A stretch of DNA of 64,000 nucleotides, taken from assembly GCA_910577315.1 (NCBI GenBank), contig CAJTME010000007.1, positions 62,001 through 126,000 of the forward strand, written 5' to 3'. The notes beneath the pieces were generated by a model, which saw only the letters and a list, made by a program, of their open reading frames with translations, made no database searches and was not told the origin of the DNA. The position numbers and the translations under genes are program-made. This DNA is from an uncultured Muribaculaceae bacterium. GTDB lineage: Bacteria > Bacteroidota > Bacteroidia > Bacteroidales > Muribaculaceae. Shown here piece by piece: positions 1 to 9,505 of this stretch. Numbering within the stretch: position 1 is the first letter of the stretch; the number at the start of each line of letters is the position of its first letter.

Positions 1-1
1 C

Positions 2-388
2 ATAGTAAACGAGGCGACAATAACCCGCAAGATTCAGACACGGACCGAACTGGAAAACCGCGTGGCGATTTTAAAGGAAATGGCCGCCGTGCAGCAGCTG
101 CCGCCGGCGTGGCAGGCGATGGTCAATCATGCGGGCAGACGTCTTGGCGCCATCAAGGCCGAGCGCATCAGCGACTGGTGCATGTATGCTCTCGATGCCA
201 AACTGCCTGAACTGGTCGAACTGCTGCGCACCCATCCATATGCACGCCGACTCATCCTGATGGTTGAAGGAGGCCGCTTTCTGGTAAAAAATTCCGACGT
301 GGCAGAATTGCGTGGTATTTTGTCAGAGAACGGCTTTTCTCTGCCGGCGCCCGCAAAAGAAAGGTCGATGTGGGAATATGATGATTGA
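2..388 (+). CDS. 3' end of an unrecognised protein (5' end outside window)
   Basis: The reading frame is open from the window's left edge, so this is probably the C-terminal part of a longer protein. A GTG at 62 could start a 108-residue protein, but the frame upstream is clean and nothing marks a start there. The visible part is mostly helical, with a hydrophobic stretch (RRLILMVEG) near the middle and a charged tail ending in WEYDD. I do not recognise the family. It runs convergently towards the zinc-ribbon gene, with a strong hairpin terminator between them. Confidence 0.6.
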   Translation: MVNEATITRKIQTRTELENRVAILKEMAAVQQLPPAWQAMVNHAGRRLGAIKAERISDWCMYALDAKLPELVELLRTHPYARRLILMVEGGRFLVKNSDVAELRGILSENGFSLPAPAKERSMWEYDD

Positions 389-416
389 CTTTAAGTCAGT
401 TCAAGGATAAGGGAGA

Positions 417-480
417 AAAGAAAAAGAGAACGGTGAAATCCTAACCATTGTTGGCGGATTTCACCGTTCTCTTTTTCTTT
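417..480. terminator. Bidirectional intrinsic terminator, 25-bp perfect stem
   Basis: The arms 417-441 and 456-480 are perfect reverse complements, with a 14-base loop. The core arm is GAGAACGGTGAAATCC. An A-rich run precedes the left arm and T5CT3 ends the right arm, so it can stop transcription from both convergent genes. Confidence 0.9.
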
Positions 481-516
481 GAACTCCCGTCAATGACAGG
501 GATTTTTCAGTTATGC

Positions 517-1275
517 CTACTCGACGCCGGCAAGGGTCGGGTCAATCATGATGCGGCCGCAGTACTCACACACGATGATTTTTTTGTGCATGCGGATTTC
601 CATCTGCTTTTGAGGCGGAATGCGGTTGAAGCAGCCGCCACAGGCGTTACGCTGCACATACACAATGCCGAGGCCGTTGCGGGCGTTTTTACGGATGCGC
701 TTGAAGGCCGTAAGGGTGCGTTCGTCGATTTTGGGTTCGAGGTCCTTTGCTTTCATGCGGAGGTTTTCCTCTTCCTGACGGGTCTCGCTTACGATTTCGT
801 CAAGTTCGCCGCGCTTTTCAGCAAGGATATGTTCCATGTCGGCGAGGCGGTCGCGGGTTGCCTGAATGTCAGAGCGGCGGTTCTCGATGGCACGGGTGTG
901 GTCGTTGATATGCTTCTGAGCCAGTTCGATTTCGAGCGACTGGAATTCAACTTCTTTCTGCAAGAGGTCGTATTCGCGGTTGTTGCGCACGTTTTTCATC
1001 TGCTCGTCGTAGCGTTCAACGAGATTCTGGCAATTGATGATTTTCTCCTTTTCGGCGGCGACAGACTTTGTCAGCTCGGCAATCTCCGCTGTGAAATTGT
1101 CAATGCGGGTGTGAAGGCCTGCAATCTGGTCCTCAAGGTCTTTAACCTCGAGAGGCAGCTCACCACGGATGGTCTTGATGCGGTCGATTTCAGAGAGGAT
1201 GGTCTGAAGCTCGTAAAGAGTTTTGAGGCGGCTCTCCACAGAGAGTGCTTCGGTCTTGGTCTTATCTGTAGCCAT
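517..1275 (-). CDS. Coiled-coil protein with C-terminal C4 zinc ribbon
   Basis: The 252-residue product is a long, highly charged coiled coil (roughly residues 10-190) followed by a small zinc ribbon. The ribbon has two CxxC pairs about 20 residues apart (ACGGCFN and CEYCGR), which can bind one zinc ion. This is the layout of the widespread bacterial zf-RING_7/CT398-like family, whose role is poorly defined; nucleic-acid or protein-complex binding is usually suggested. It is a soluble protein with no signal peptide. It lies 29 bases downstream of the Nif3-like gene on the same strand, a pairing common in Bacteroidota, so co-transcription with aspS and nif3 is likely. The family call is firm; the function is open. 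Confidence 0.88.
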   Translation of the reverse strand: MATDKTKTEALSVESRLKTLYELQTILSEIDRIKTIRGELPLEVKDLEDQIAGLHTRIDNFTAEIAELTKSVAAEKEKIINCQNLVERYDEQMKNVRNNREYDLLQKEVEFQSLEIELAQKHINDHTRAIENRRSDIQATRDRLADMEHILAEKRGELDEIVSETRQEEENLRMKAKDLEPKIDERTLTAFKRIRKNARNGLGIVYVQRNACGGCFNRIPPQKQMEIRMHKKIIVCEYCGRIMIDPTLAGVE

Positions 1276-1304
1276 ACGGATATGTTGGATCGTTAAGAGC
1301 GATT

Positions 1305-2075
1305 TTAAAAGAATTCGACGGGATTTCTCTCGACGTTTGATTTCCAGACTGCAAAGTTAGGAAATTTTTCTGTAACTGCACGATAAAAAATATCTTTTGT
1401 GCATTGTTCTGTTTCAAAATGGCCGGCATCGACCAGCATGATGCGGTCTGTGTCGTCCAAAAAGAAATTGAGCTTGCAGTCAGCTGTGACCAGCACGTCC
1501 GCGCCCTTGTCTGCCGCGTCGGGCAGCAGGTCGCCTCCGGCTCCGCCACAGAGCGCCACACGCGAGATGACATAATCAGCCGCCGGAGGGATGGAATGTC
1601 GCAGGGCTGCCACGCCAAACGTGGATTTCACCCTGTTCAGAAAATCTTTCCACGGCTTCGGCTCGGCAAGGTTGCCGATGGCACCGAGGCCATCGGGCAT
1701 AAGCGGCTCCACATCTTGCAGGCCGAGGCGCCCGGCCATCTCGATTGACACACCTTTCACGGCGCAGTCACACGATGTGTGGGCGCTGTAAACGCTTATA
1801 CCGCGCTCAAAAGCCTTTGCCACACAGCGTTCCACACGGTTGCGGCCCGTCAGCTGGCGGGTTGCACGGAAAAGGAGCGGGTGATGGGCGATGACAAGAT
1901 TGCATCCTTTCGCCACTGCCTCGTCAAGAATAGCCTCGGTCACATCTACACACAGCAGTGCCCCGGTGCAGTCAGCGCCGGGCGAACCCACCTGCCAGCC
2001 GGAGTTGTCCCAGCTTTCCTGGCACTCCGGCGGACAGACGGCTTCGATGGCGGTTATTATATCGCGGTTGGTCAT
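1305..2075 (-). CDS. Nif3-like dinuclear metal centre protein (short form)
   Basis: The 256-residue protein matches the Nif3/YbgI family (annotated elsewhere as GTP cyclohydrolase 1 type 2). Family motifs are visible: IAHHPLLF, SAHTSCD (usually SAHTNLD) and VDAGHFETE near the C-terminus, which supply the histidine, aspartate and glutamate ligands of the two-metal site. The physiological substrate is not settled for this family. As I recall, many Bacteroidota homologues are about 360 residues because of a central inserted domain; this one lacks it. The start codon overlaps the aspS stop as ATGA, so translation is probably coupled to aspS. Confidence 0.9.
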   Translation of the reverse strand: MTNRDIITAIEAVCPPECQESWDNSGWQVGSPGADCTGALLCVDVTEAILDEAVAKGCNLVIAHHPLLFRATRQLTGRNRVERCVAKAFERGISVYSAHTSCDCAVKGVSIEMAGRLGLQDVEPLMPDGLGAIGNLAEPKPWKDFLNRVKSTFGVAALRHSIPPAADYVISRVALCGGAGGDLLPDAADKGADVLVTADCKLNFFLDDTDRIMLVDAGHFETEQCTKDIFYRAVTEKFPNFAVWKSNVERNPVEFF

Positions 2076-3835
2076 TTCTCCTCGGGGAGATTAAGGGCGA
2101 GGTTGAGTTCGTCGAGCTGTTTTTGGTCAAGCGCGGCGGGAGCATCGAGCATGACGTCGCGGCCCGAGTTGTTTTTGGGGAAGGCGATGCAGTCGCGGAT
2201 TGAGTCGAGGCCGGCGAAAAGCGACACCCAGCGGTCGAGACCGTAGGCGAGGCCACCGTGGGGAGGCGCGCCGAATTTGAAGGCGTTCATCAGGAAGCCG
2301 AACTGCTCCTGAGCCTTTTCGGGTGTGAATCCGAGAATCTCGAACATCTTGGCCTGCAATGCGGCATCGTGGATACGGATTGAGCCGCCGCCCACTTCAA
2401 CGCCATTGATGACCATGTCGTAGGCATCGGCACGAACGGCAGCCGGATCGGTGTCGAGCATGGGAATGTCCTCGTCTTTGGGATGGGTGAAGGGATGGTG
2501 CATGGCCATGAGGCGCTGCTCTTCGTCGCTCCATTCAAACATGGGGAAATCGACAACCCAAAGGCAGGCGAACTGGTTCTTGTCGCGCAGGCCGAGCTGG
2601 CGTCCCATTTCAAGACGGAGTTCACAGAGCTGCTTGCGGGTGCGCATGGCATCGTCGCCGCTGAGGATGAGGATGAGGTCGCCGGGCTCGGCATCCATGG
2701 CCTTGGCCATCTGCTGAAGCACTTCCTGAGTGTAGAATTTGTCAACCGACGACTTGACGGTGCCGTCCTCGCCGATGCGGGCATATACCATGCCTTTCGC
2801 GCCAATCTGGGGACGCTTCACAAAGTCGGTGAGGGCGTCGAGCTGCTTGCGGGTATAGTGAGCCGCACCCTTCGCGCAGATGCCGCCGATGTATGCGGCG
2901 TTGTCAAACACGCTGAAACCATGGCCTTTCAGCACGTCCATGAGTTCGACGAACTTCATTCCGAAACGGATGTCGGGCTTGTCGGAACCGTAATATTTCA
3001 TCGCGTCGGCCCAGGGCATGCGGATGAACGGTTCGGTCAGTTCGATGCCGCGTATTTCCTTAAATAGGTGCTTGGCCATGCCCTCGAAAAGTTCGATGAC
3101 GTCGTTCTGTTCGATGAAGCTCATCTCGCAGTCAATCTGAGTGAACTCGGGCTGACGGTCGGCACGGAGGTCTTCGTCGCGGAAGCATTTCACAATCTGG
3201 AAATAGCGGTCCATACCCGACACCATCAGAAGTTGCTTGAGCGTCTGGGGCGACTGGGGCAGGGCATAGAACTGGCCGGGATTCATGCGCGAGGGCACAA
3301 CGAAGTCGCGGGCACCCTCGGGAGTTGAACCCACCAGCATGGGGGTCTCGATTTCGAGGAAACCTTTCGAGTCGAGGTAGCGGCGCACTTCCATCGTCAT
3401 GCGGTGGCGCAGCTCAAGATTGCGGCGCACCGGGGCGCGGCGCAGGTCCAGGTAACGGTAGCGCATGCGGAGGTCATCGCCGCCGTCGGTGTCGTCCTCG
3501 ATGGTGAACGGCGGCACTTCACTGGTATTCAACACCTTGATTGAATCAGCGATGATTTCGATGTCACCGGTAGGAATGTTAGGATTCTTGGCGGTGCGCT
3601 CGGCAACCTTGCCTTTTACTTGCACTACAAATTCGCGGCCGAGATGGTTGGCCGATTCGGTGAGGGCGGCATCGCTCGACGAGTCGCACACCACCTGGGT
3701 GATTCCGTAGCGGTCGCGCAGGTCAACAAAGGTCAGGCCGCCCATTTTACGGACACGCTGCACCCATCCGGCCAGGGTCACTTCCTTGCCGGCGTCAGTC
3801 AGGCGAAGTTCGCCACAGGTATTGCTTCTGAACAT
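2072..3835 (-). CDS. aspS: Aspartate--tRNA ligase
   Basis: This is a class II aminoacyl-tRNA synthetase that charges tRNA-Asp in the cytoplasm. The 587 residues fit the bacterial type. An N-terminal OB-fold anticodon domain (about 1-105, GWVQRVRKMGGLTFVDLRD) is followed by the catalytic core with motif 2 (FRDEDLRADRQPEFTQID), the bacterial GAD insertion in the middle, and motif 3 near the C-terminus (GLAYGLDRWVSLFAG). It heads the minus-strand unit aspS-nif3-zinc ribbon, and its stop overlaps the next start by four bases. A TACCTTTG -7 element lies upstream at 3876-3883. Confidence 0.98.
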   Translation of the reverse strand: MFRSNTCGELRLTDAGKEVTLAGWVQRVRKMGGLTFVDLRDRYGITQVVCDSSSDAALTESANHLGREFVVQVKGKVAERTAKNPNIPTGDIEIIADSIKVLNTSEVPPFTIEDDTDGGDDLRMRYRYLDLRRAPVRRNLELRHRMTMEVRRYLDSKGFLEIETPMLVGSTPEGARDFVVPSRMNPGQFYALPQSPQTLKQLLMVSGMDRYFQIVKCFRDEDLRADRQPEFTQIDCEMSFIEQNDVIELFEGMAKHLFKEIRGIELTEPFIRMPWADAMKYYGSDKPDIRFGMKFVELMDVLKGHGFSVFDNAAYIGGICAKGAAHYTRKQLDALTDFVKRPQIGAKGMVYARIGEDGTVKSSVDKFYTQEVLQQMAKAMDAEPGDLILILSGDDAMRTRKQLCELRLEMGRQLGLRDKNQFACLWVVDFPMFEWSDEEQRLMAMHHPFTHPKDEDIPMLDTDPAAVRADAYDMVINGVEVGGGSIRIHDAALQAKMFEILGFTPEKAQEQFGFLMNAFKFGAPPHGGLAYGLDRWVSLFAGLDSIRDCIAFPKNNSGRDVMLDAPAALDQKQLDELNLALNLPEEK

Positions 3836-3875
3836 GTTATATCAGTTGTTTTAGGTTGAATTTCCGTTTAACGGA

Positions 3876-3883
3876 CAAAGGTA
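3876..3883 (-). promoter_or_regulatory. Putative aspS promoter -7 element
   Basis: On the minus strand this reads TACCTTTG, matching the Bacteroidota TAnnTTTG consensus, 41 bases before the aspS start. The nearest TTG is 23 bases upstream, longer than usual, so the -33 element is uncertain. Confidence 0.45.
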
Positions 3884-4008
3884 CGAATTTTTGGCGAAAA
3901 ACCGCCCAACCAATACGCAGATTCAGAATATTATTTATGCCTGGCGCCATCCAGGGATGTTTTTTTGTAATGTTGCAGCCGGTGGTGCGTATTATTGGTA
4001 AAAACCTG

Positions 4009-6204
4009 ATGAAAATGATTGTACCCCTACTCCTTTCCACATTCTTGCCGGTTGCCGCAGGGAATGTTGTCACGGCCGACAATTCCACCGAAATTAAATT
4101 TGACTGCGACACCACGCTGCTGAACGAAATCGTCGTTAAGGCGCAACGCCAGTTAATCACCCGGCAAATCGACCGCATAGGCTACGACGTGCAGGCCGAC
4201 CCCGAGATGCAGACATCCACCCTGACCGACATCCTCCGCAAAGTACCGATGGTTAGCGTTGATGGCGAAGGCAACATTTCGGTGAGGAACTCCACTTTCA
4301 AGGTGTATAAAAACGGTAAACCGAACCACTCGTTCACCAACAATGCGAAAGACATCTTTGCCGCCATCCCAGCCTCATCGGTAAAGCGCATCGAGGTCAT
4401 CACCGACCCTGGCGCGAAAGAGGACGCCGAGGGCACCGGCGTCATACTCAACATTGTCACTATGGACAACCGGCCCATCAAAGGTGTCCTCGGCACGGCA
4501 TCCCTGTCGATGAATTCCAGGATTCCACTGCCATTGCCACGGCTGTGGCTGACCACACAGATAGGTAATGTAAACCTGTCTCTATCGGGAGGATACAATC
4601 ACCAGACCTACCACAGCAACAAATCAGCCGAAACCGCCCGCGGGACCTACCTCACCACCGGCAACACCCTTTCCACAGAAGAAATGTCCCGCTCGATGTC
4701 CGACAACGGATACGCCAACATCGAGGCAAGCTACGAGCCGGACACACTCAATCTTTTCACTGCCGAGTTCGGGATAAATCCTTATTCCGGGCATGGATAC
4801 GGATGGCAAAGAACCGTCATGTCCGACGGCACGGCACCCGTTTACAGCTATACCCAGGATTACACTCGCCCCGTCAACAGATACACCGACATTTCGGGCG
4901 TGTTCAACTACCAACGCTCCACACGACGCCCCGGCGAGACCATTACCCTGTCCTATCAAGTCGCGTCCACCGGCCAACGCAGCCACATGCTGACCGAGTA
5001 TTCCCCGCAAGTCAACATGCCGGTCGGATATTCAGGCATCGACAATTCATCAAAGTTAAACTTCATCGAGCACACTGCCCAGCTCGACTGGACACGTCCG
5101 TTCAACCCGCACCATACCCTGCGCCTGGGTGGCAAATACATTTTCCGACAGAATCATTCCATTTCGGCAATCCAATATACGGGTTCGCACTCCACCTCCA
5201 ACGATTTCCGCCACCGCACCCAGGTGGGCGCGGCCTACCTCGACTACCGCATAACCTACGGCTCCGTCAATGCCCGTGCCGGCCTGCGCTATGAATATTC
5301 CCGCCTTGACGCCAGGTTCATCGACGGAAGCGCCCCGGACTTCGGCAGCGACCTAAACGACCTGGTTCCCAACGCCGCCCTGCAATGGCAGATTAACGGC
5401 CAAAGCAATGTCCGCGCCAATTTCTCCACAGCCATCCAACGCCCCGGAATAGCGTTCCTCAACCCGGCCGTAAATGAATCGCCCTACATGGTCTCAAAAG
5501 GCAATCCCGACCTTGAAAGCGCGCGCGTCAACACCCTCAACCTCAACTACAATCTCTCCCGAAACAAAATCTACCTCGACGCCTCCCTGACTTATGTGTT
5601 CGCCAACAACCAGATCTGCGACGTACGCACCATCGAAGGCGACGTCATCAATCTCACTTACGATAACGGAGACCGACAGCGCATGTTCTACGGCAACATA
5701 TACGTCCAGTGGTCACCCGGCGACAAGACCCAGCTCACCGCCAGCCTTATGGGTGGAATGGGCCGCTGCTACTCGCCACGCACAGGCGCCAAAGTTCAGC
5801 GATGGGTATGGAAACCGTCGGTCTACGTATCCCAGCGCCTGCCGTGGAAGCTGCGTTTAGGCGCGTCATGCTACTACGATGACGGTTACATATACAACGT
5901 CTACCAATACATCGTTCCGTTCGGAGCCGCCAGGTTCTATTACAGCCTGTCGCTCCAGCGGCAATTCCTTGCCGACAACAGGCTGACGGTTCAGTTGTAT
6001 GCCAACAACCTTTTCCTGCCATCGACACAACACAGCACCATCCATTCCGTCAACTCCGATTATGTAGGCACCCGCAATTCCTATTTCTTCAACCGCGATT
6101 ATTTCGGGGTCAACATCTCGCTGCGATTCGGTTCGCTGAAATCAGAAGTCAAGAAAACCGGCCACACAATCAGCAACGACGACCTTCAAGGCAAACGTTT
6201 ATGA
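4009..6204 (+). CDS. TonB-dependent receptor-like outer-membrane beta-barrel protein
   Basis: This is an outer-membrane barrel of about 731 residues. I chose the ATG at 4009 because a signal peptide begins there (MKMIVPLLLSTFLPVAAG). The frame is open further upstream to 3856, but that stretch covers the aspS promoter region. After the signal comes a TonB-box-like segment (LLNEIVVKAQ), then a plug domain (about 40-150, with ITDPGAKEDAEGTGVILNIV) and a long barrel rich in alternating aromatic strands, ending with FGVNISLRFGS. It lacks the usual CarboxypepD-regulatory domain and has no SusD partner beside it, so it belongs to the OMP_b-brl_3-like group rather than being a SusC. Its substrate cannot be read from the sequence. 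It is transcribed divergently from aspS. Confidence 0.85.
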   Translation: MKMIVPLLLSTFLPVAAGNVVTADNSTEIKFDCDTTLLNEIVVKAQRQLITRQIDRIGYDVQADPEMQTSTLTDILRKVPMVSVDGEGNISVRNSTFKVYKNGKPNHSFTNNAKDIFAAIPASSVKRIEVITDPGAKEDAEGTGVILNIVTMDNRPIKGVLGTASLSMNSRIPLPLPRLWLTTQIGNVNLSLSGGYNHQTYHSNKSAETARGTYLTTGNTLSTEEMSRSMSDNGYANIEASYEPDTLNLFTAEFGINPYSGHGYGWQRTVMSDGTAPVYSYTQDYTRPVNRYTDISGVFNYQRSTRRPGETITLSYQVASTGQRSHMLTEYSPQVNMPVGYSGIDNSSKLNFIEHTAQLDWTRPFNPHHTLRLGGKYIFRQNHSISAIQYTGSHSTSNDFRHRTQVGAAYLDYRITYGSVNARAGLRYEYSRLDARFIDGSAPDFGSDLNDLVPNAALQWQINGQSNVRANFSTAIQRPGIAFLNPAVNESPYMVSKGNPDLESARVNTLNLNYNLSRNKIYLDASLTYVFANNQICDVRTIEGDVINLTYDNGDRQRMFYGNIYVQWSPGDKTQLTASLMGGMGRCYSPRTGAKVQRWVWKPSVYVSQRLPWKLRLGASCYYDDGYIYNVYQYIVPFGAARFYYSLSLQRQFLADNRLTVQLYANNLFLPSTQHSTIHSVNSDYVGTRNSYFFNRDYFGVNISLRFGSLKSEVKKTGHTISNDDLQGKRL

Positions 6205-6252
6205 CCGCGATGCCACATCACGTTCGGAACCGCCACCGGTCGCTGTCTGTAT

Positions 6253-7176
6253 TCACCGGGCGCCGACCACCACCTTCCTGACCTCCCCGCCAGTCTTCAC
6301 AATATAGACTCCACGGGAAACTGGCCGTTCTACCTGCAAGCCGTTGAGATTGAAATATTGTGGAGCTGCGGAATCAGCCTCCGGTACGGTGACCCCGGCG
6401 GGTCCTCCGGGAATATAGCGGGCATTCGACACCTCATACTTTATCCTTGTAACGGCTTGCAGACTCCAGTCACTTTCCTGATACTGTCCGAAATATACCA
6501 ATATTTCAGCGACATGTCTCCCTTCATGCCGGGTTACGCACTGAATGTCGCAAAGTTCTGCCGGAACAGGGGCTGCAACTCCCGTTAAATCGACATCGGC
6601 ACCGGATGAATCCGCCATGCCAATCGACATGGAATCGTATTGGTCGGCCATAAATGGCATAAGCTGATATTGGCCTATGGACTTGACATCTGTTTCAACA
6701 ACACTTACCCTCACATCGGCAGCCGTTTTTCCATCCAAGATTTCAAAGCTGTCAATCGCTCCGGGACACATATAGGCAGCATCCCAGTCGGCCACCATTC
6801 CGGAAGGCGAATCAATGAACCGTGATGGGTGTGCGCCGGTTCGTGCATACCAGTAGAATGATCCTTCCCACACATGCGTGATCGAACCACCAGCCGTTAC
6901 AAAATTGGAGAATACCCCGTTTGGAATACACCATTCCACTATGGCTCCATGTTCACCGTTATGATAGGTACATGTTGCCACAAGGTTTTCATCCATAATC
7001 CGCCATAGATCCTCGTACGTCTCACACTCAAAAGGAGTCACTTCACCAGTTGAGTAATCAACAAAAAACTGAGTGGATTCACGCCCTTTGCTGTCAACAA
7101 TCGCCTCCGCATCAAAGCCAAAAGCCATCGCAACCGCCATTATCAGAGAAAAACATGGACATCTCATATCCGGCAT
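6253..7176 (-). CDS. Secreted protein of unknown function with C-terminal sorting-like tail
   Basis: The 307-residue protein starts with a hydrophobic signal segment (FSLIMAVAMAFGFDAEA) and ends with a short domain typical of secreted Bacteroidales proteins (PQYFNLNGLQVERPVSRG, then VYIVKTGGEVRKVVV). Such tails resemble type IX secretion sorting domains, although this one is the short variant that may instead be a lipid-independent surface tail. The central 200 residues are acidic and aromatic-rich, and I recognise no enzyme motif in them. It is convergent with the upstream barrel gene and follows the C25 peptidase on the same strand by 31 bases. Its base composition is more GC-rich than that of the C25 gene, so they may have different histories. 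Confidence 0.72.
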   Translation of the reverse strand: MPDMRCPCFSLIMAVAMAFGFDAEAIVDSKGRESTQFFVDYSTGEVTPFECETYEDLWRIMDENLVATCTYHNGEHGAIVEWCIPNGVFSNFVTAGGSITHVWEGSFYWYARTGAHPSRFIDSPSGMVADWDAAYMCPGAIDSFEILDGKTAADVRVSVVETDVKSIGQYQLMPFMADQYDSMSIGMADSSGADVDLTGVAAPVPAELCDIQCVTRHEGRHVAEILVYFGQYQESDWSLQAVTRIKYEVSNARYIPGGPAGVTVPEADSAAPQYFNLNGLQVERPVSRGVYIVKTGGEVRKVVVGAR

Positions 7177-7207
7177 ATTTTACATCTAATTATTTTAAGT
7201 AATTATT

Positions 7208-9493
7208 TTAAGGCTCTACAAAAAGTTCGCCATCTTTGTTTATACATACCTCCGTATCAATGGAAACAGCACCTTTCAATTTTACAACACTATTGTTTAT
7301 AATAACATCTCCGAATACAGAATTATCATCGACATGAGAACCTATTTTGATATTGCCAGCTGTATAGTATCGGTTCGAATTTATCACCTCATTTTGTATG
7401 GTAATAGTGTGATTTGCTGTATAACTAATTACTAATGGTAAATATCCCGTACCAACAAGTCCTATTGAAACATTCTTATTTATATAGTTATCTAAGGGAA
7501 CATACTGGCCATCATGTATTTCAACTTCTTTCGTGTCCCGATTGTATATAACAATCCTTATATTTTCAGAAGATGTGGAAATATAAGGATTTGCTTCTAA
7601 ATTCAGTTCCACATCCTTTGGACTAACAGGGTAATGAGTATGCACAATCATACTTGGATCTCCAAAACACGTATAAATTTCGCGCTCATATTTTGATGTT
7701 GTTGTCAATCCTTTGACGCTTTGCATATACGATAGGCCCAATGCTAACAAATCTCCCATTCCTATGGTATGATCAAACGGCTGCTCAATCTGACGCGCCA
7801 ATGCTTCAAATATGCCATTAGACAATTCATCATTATATGTTGAAGGGCTTTCTCCACCAGCGCATAATATTGAAACGCAGCCCCCGCCCTCTTTACGAAT
7901 AAAAGCCTCTGCAAAACATTCATTTACATCAAATCGACCTGTACTGCAATTTATGCTAAAAACGATTGGAAGTTTACTACCATTATTCAAGGCCTTGATA
8001 TGTGCTATCGTATAATTAGGGGAACTCCAGCTATTACTACTTCCGTGATCTCTATGAAATAAATAAAAAGCGCCATTCATAATAGCATTGGAAATTTGCG
8101 TTCCACTCCCATCCCAATTATAATTAGGTTTCTGCAAATCGGCAGTCAACGGAGTTCCATCAGAAAGTTTCTGAGGATACGAGTTTGCATGGGCATAATA
8201 AATCCGCTGGACACTTTTTCCTTTGTCAACCATCATGCGTCGACAGTTCTCCGAAGTTTTAATAAAAGCTCTACATTCCTTTGTATTATCCGACGAATTT
8301 ATTTCAAAATAAGACGCATTTATGCCATATTGGTAATACGACGAATCAAGTACAGGATTCTTTTCATAATTTATAATTTTATCAATAACCACAGCTGCTT
8401 GACTACTATCTGAAACAGGGATTCTCCCAAAACGAATATCCGCCAACTTATCAGAGTCAAGACAAGCATACCCATAATCTGAAACAAATATATCATCATT
8501 CCATAAATCTACTCCTATTTTCGCTGGTACATCCTCAAAATCACCAATAATAAGAAGATAATACATGTTGGGATGTTTTGTCGCATATAACCTTATATAA
8601 TTTTTAACACTGTCAATTGTCCATAAGGAATCGCTCACAACATATGTTTTATATCCTAACATGCTTTTCCATTCAGCCAATCTATTAGCTTCATTGAAAA
8701 ATTTTGGAGTAGTAACAATCAAATATTCCTTTAAATTATCTCTATTTGCTATATATATATTTTTAACCAGTTCGTCATTAACGACCATATTCGCAATTAT
8801 ATCATCATCGAATATATTCATTTTTGTGGTGTTGTTCAACGATGTCGCAACACGAGACATTGAAATATTATATGATATTTTTGTTAAGACTTTGATTGTT
8901 TTATTACGATAGTCATATAACACTGGTGTAACATCTACATACTGAATGGAAGCACCTCGATAATTTTCGGTTGCTCCTAATTTCACAAACTCTTTGGGAA
9001 ACAAGCCATTATACGGAGATATTGGCTTAGGGACATATACATCCTGTACTCCACTATCAGGCGTAGGGATAGATGCTGGACTCAACGTTCTATCATATTC
9101 ATTAAACTCACAGGCTACAATATTTAAACTTGCACAATATCCATCGGGGATGAAGAAACGATCAGAGGTCACAAGATATGCTGGTTCCCCTTCTACATCA
9201 TTGACACCAAATCCATCAAGTTGAAACATATATTCCCCTACTGATGATGGACTACTACACATTGTAAGCCCATTTATTTCATAAGTGACATTGGTGATCA
9301 GTCCCATCTGCCGAACAGACCTCAAGGGAGCACTTCGCATGGTAGCGGCAGTTGCCACTCCAGTTTTAGTATCAAATACCATTTGAGCTTCCACATACAC
9401 AGAAACCTGCATATATAGAATCATCACAATAACCCTAAGAAGAATGGCGTTCTGCATCCTTAGAATTTCATATGCATTTTTAATTATCTTCAT
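7208..9493 (-). CDS. Gingipain-type C25 cysteine peptidase, secreted
   Basis: The 761-residue protein has a signal peptide ending near VYVEA-Q (residue 36; a second Met at residue 13 could be the start). A prodomain-like beta region follows to about 250, and then a Peptidase_C25 domain from about 255 to 575 (EYLIVTTPKFFNEANRLAEW at its start). The catalytic dyad is visible: His483 in HRDHGSS and Cys516 in SINCSTGRF, the same order and spacing class as in gingipains and PorU. The C-terminal 150 residues are beta-rich and end without a clear type A sorting tail. At 761 residues it is much shorter than PorU. The gene is strongly AT-rich compared with the flanking genes, which suggests acquisition. 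It lies 12 bases downstream of the sorting-tail gene and is probably co-transcribed with it. Confidence 0.88.
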   Translation of the reverse strand: MKIIKNAYEILRMQNAILLRVIVMILYMQVSVYVEAQMVFDTKTGVATAATMRSAPLRSVRQMGLITNVTYEINGLTMCSSPSSVGEYMFQLDGFGVNDVEGEPAYLVTSDRFFIPDGYCASLNIVACEFNEYDRTLSPASIPTPDSGVQDVYVPKPISPYNGLFPKEFVKLGATENYRGASIQYVDVTPVLYDYRNKTIKVLTKISYNISMSRVATSLNNTTKMNIFDDDIIANMVVNDELVKNIYIANRDNLKEYLIVTTPKFFNEANRLAEWKSMLGYKTYVVSDSLWTIDSVKNYIRLYATKHPNMYYLLIIGDFEDVPAKIGVDLWNDDIFVSDYGYACLDSDKLADIRFGRIPVSDSSQAAVVIDKIINYEKNPVLDSSYYQYGINASYFEINSSDNTKECRAFIKTSENCRRMMVDKGKSVQRIYYAHANSYPQKLSDGTPLTADLQKPNYNWDGSGTQISNAIMNGAFYLFHRDHGSSNSWSSPNYTIAHIKALNNGSKLPIVFSINCSTGRFDVNECFAEAFIRKEGGGCVSILCAGGESPSTYNDELSNGIFEALARQIEQPFDHTIGMGDLLALGLSYMQSVKGLTTTSKYEREIYTCFGDPSMIVHTHYPVSPKDVELNLEANPYISTSSENIRIVIYNRDTKEVEIHDGQYVPLDNYINKNVSIGLVGTGYLPLVISYTANHTITIQNEVINSNRYYTAGNIKIGSHVDDNSVFGDVIINNSVVKLKGAVSIDTEVCINKDGELFVEP

Positions 9494-9505
9494 AATGCGC
9501 CCAAT

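Noticed and set aside
448..1296. 282-codon open frame on the plus strand
   Set aside because: Antisense to the zinc-ribbon gene and begins inside the terminator stem.
3856..4008. N-terminal extension of the barrel gene at 4009
   Set aside because: The extension would place about 50 basic residues before a normal signal peptide and covers the aspS promoter region.
4009..6204. SusC-type nutrient transporter
   Set aside because: No SusD partner, no carboxypeptidase-regulatory-like domain and shorter than SusC proteins.
7208..9493. PorU sortase of the type IX system
   Set aside because: The C25 domain is present, but the protein is several hundred residues shorter than PorU and sits in an AT-rich accessory block.
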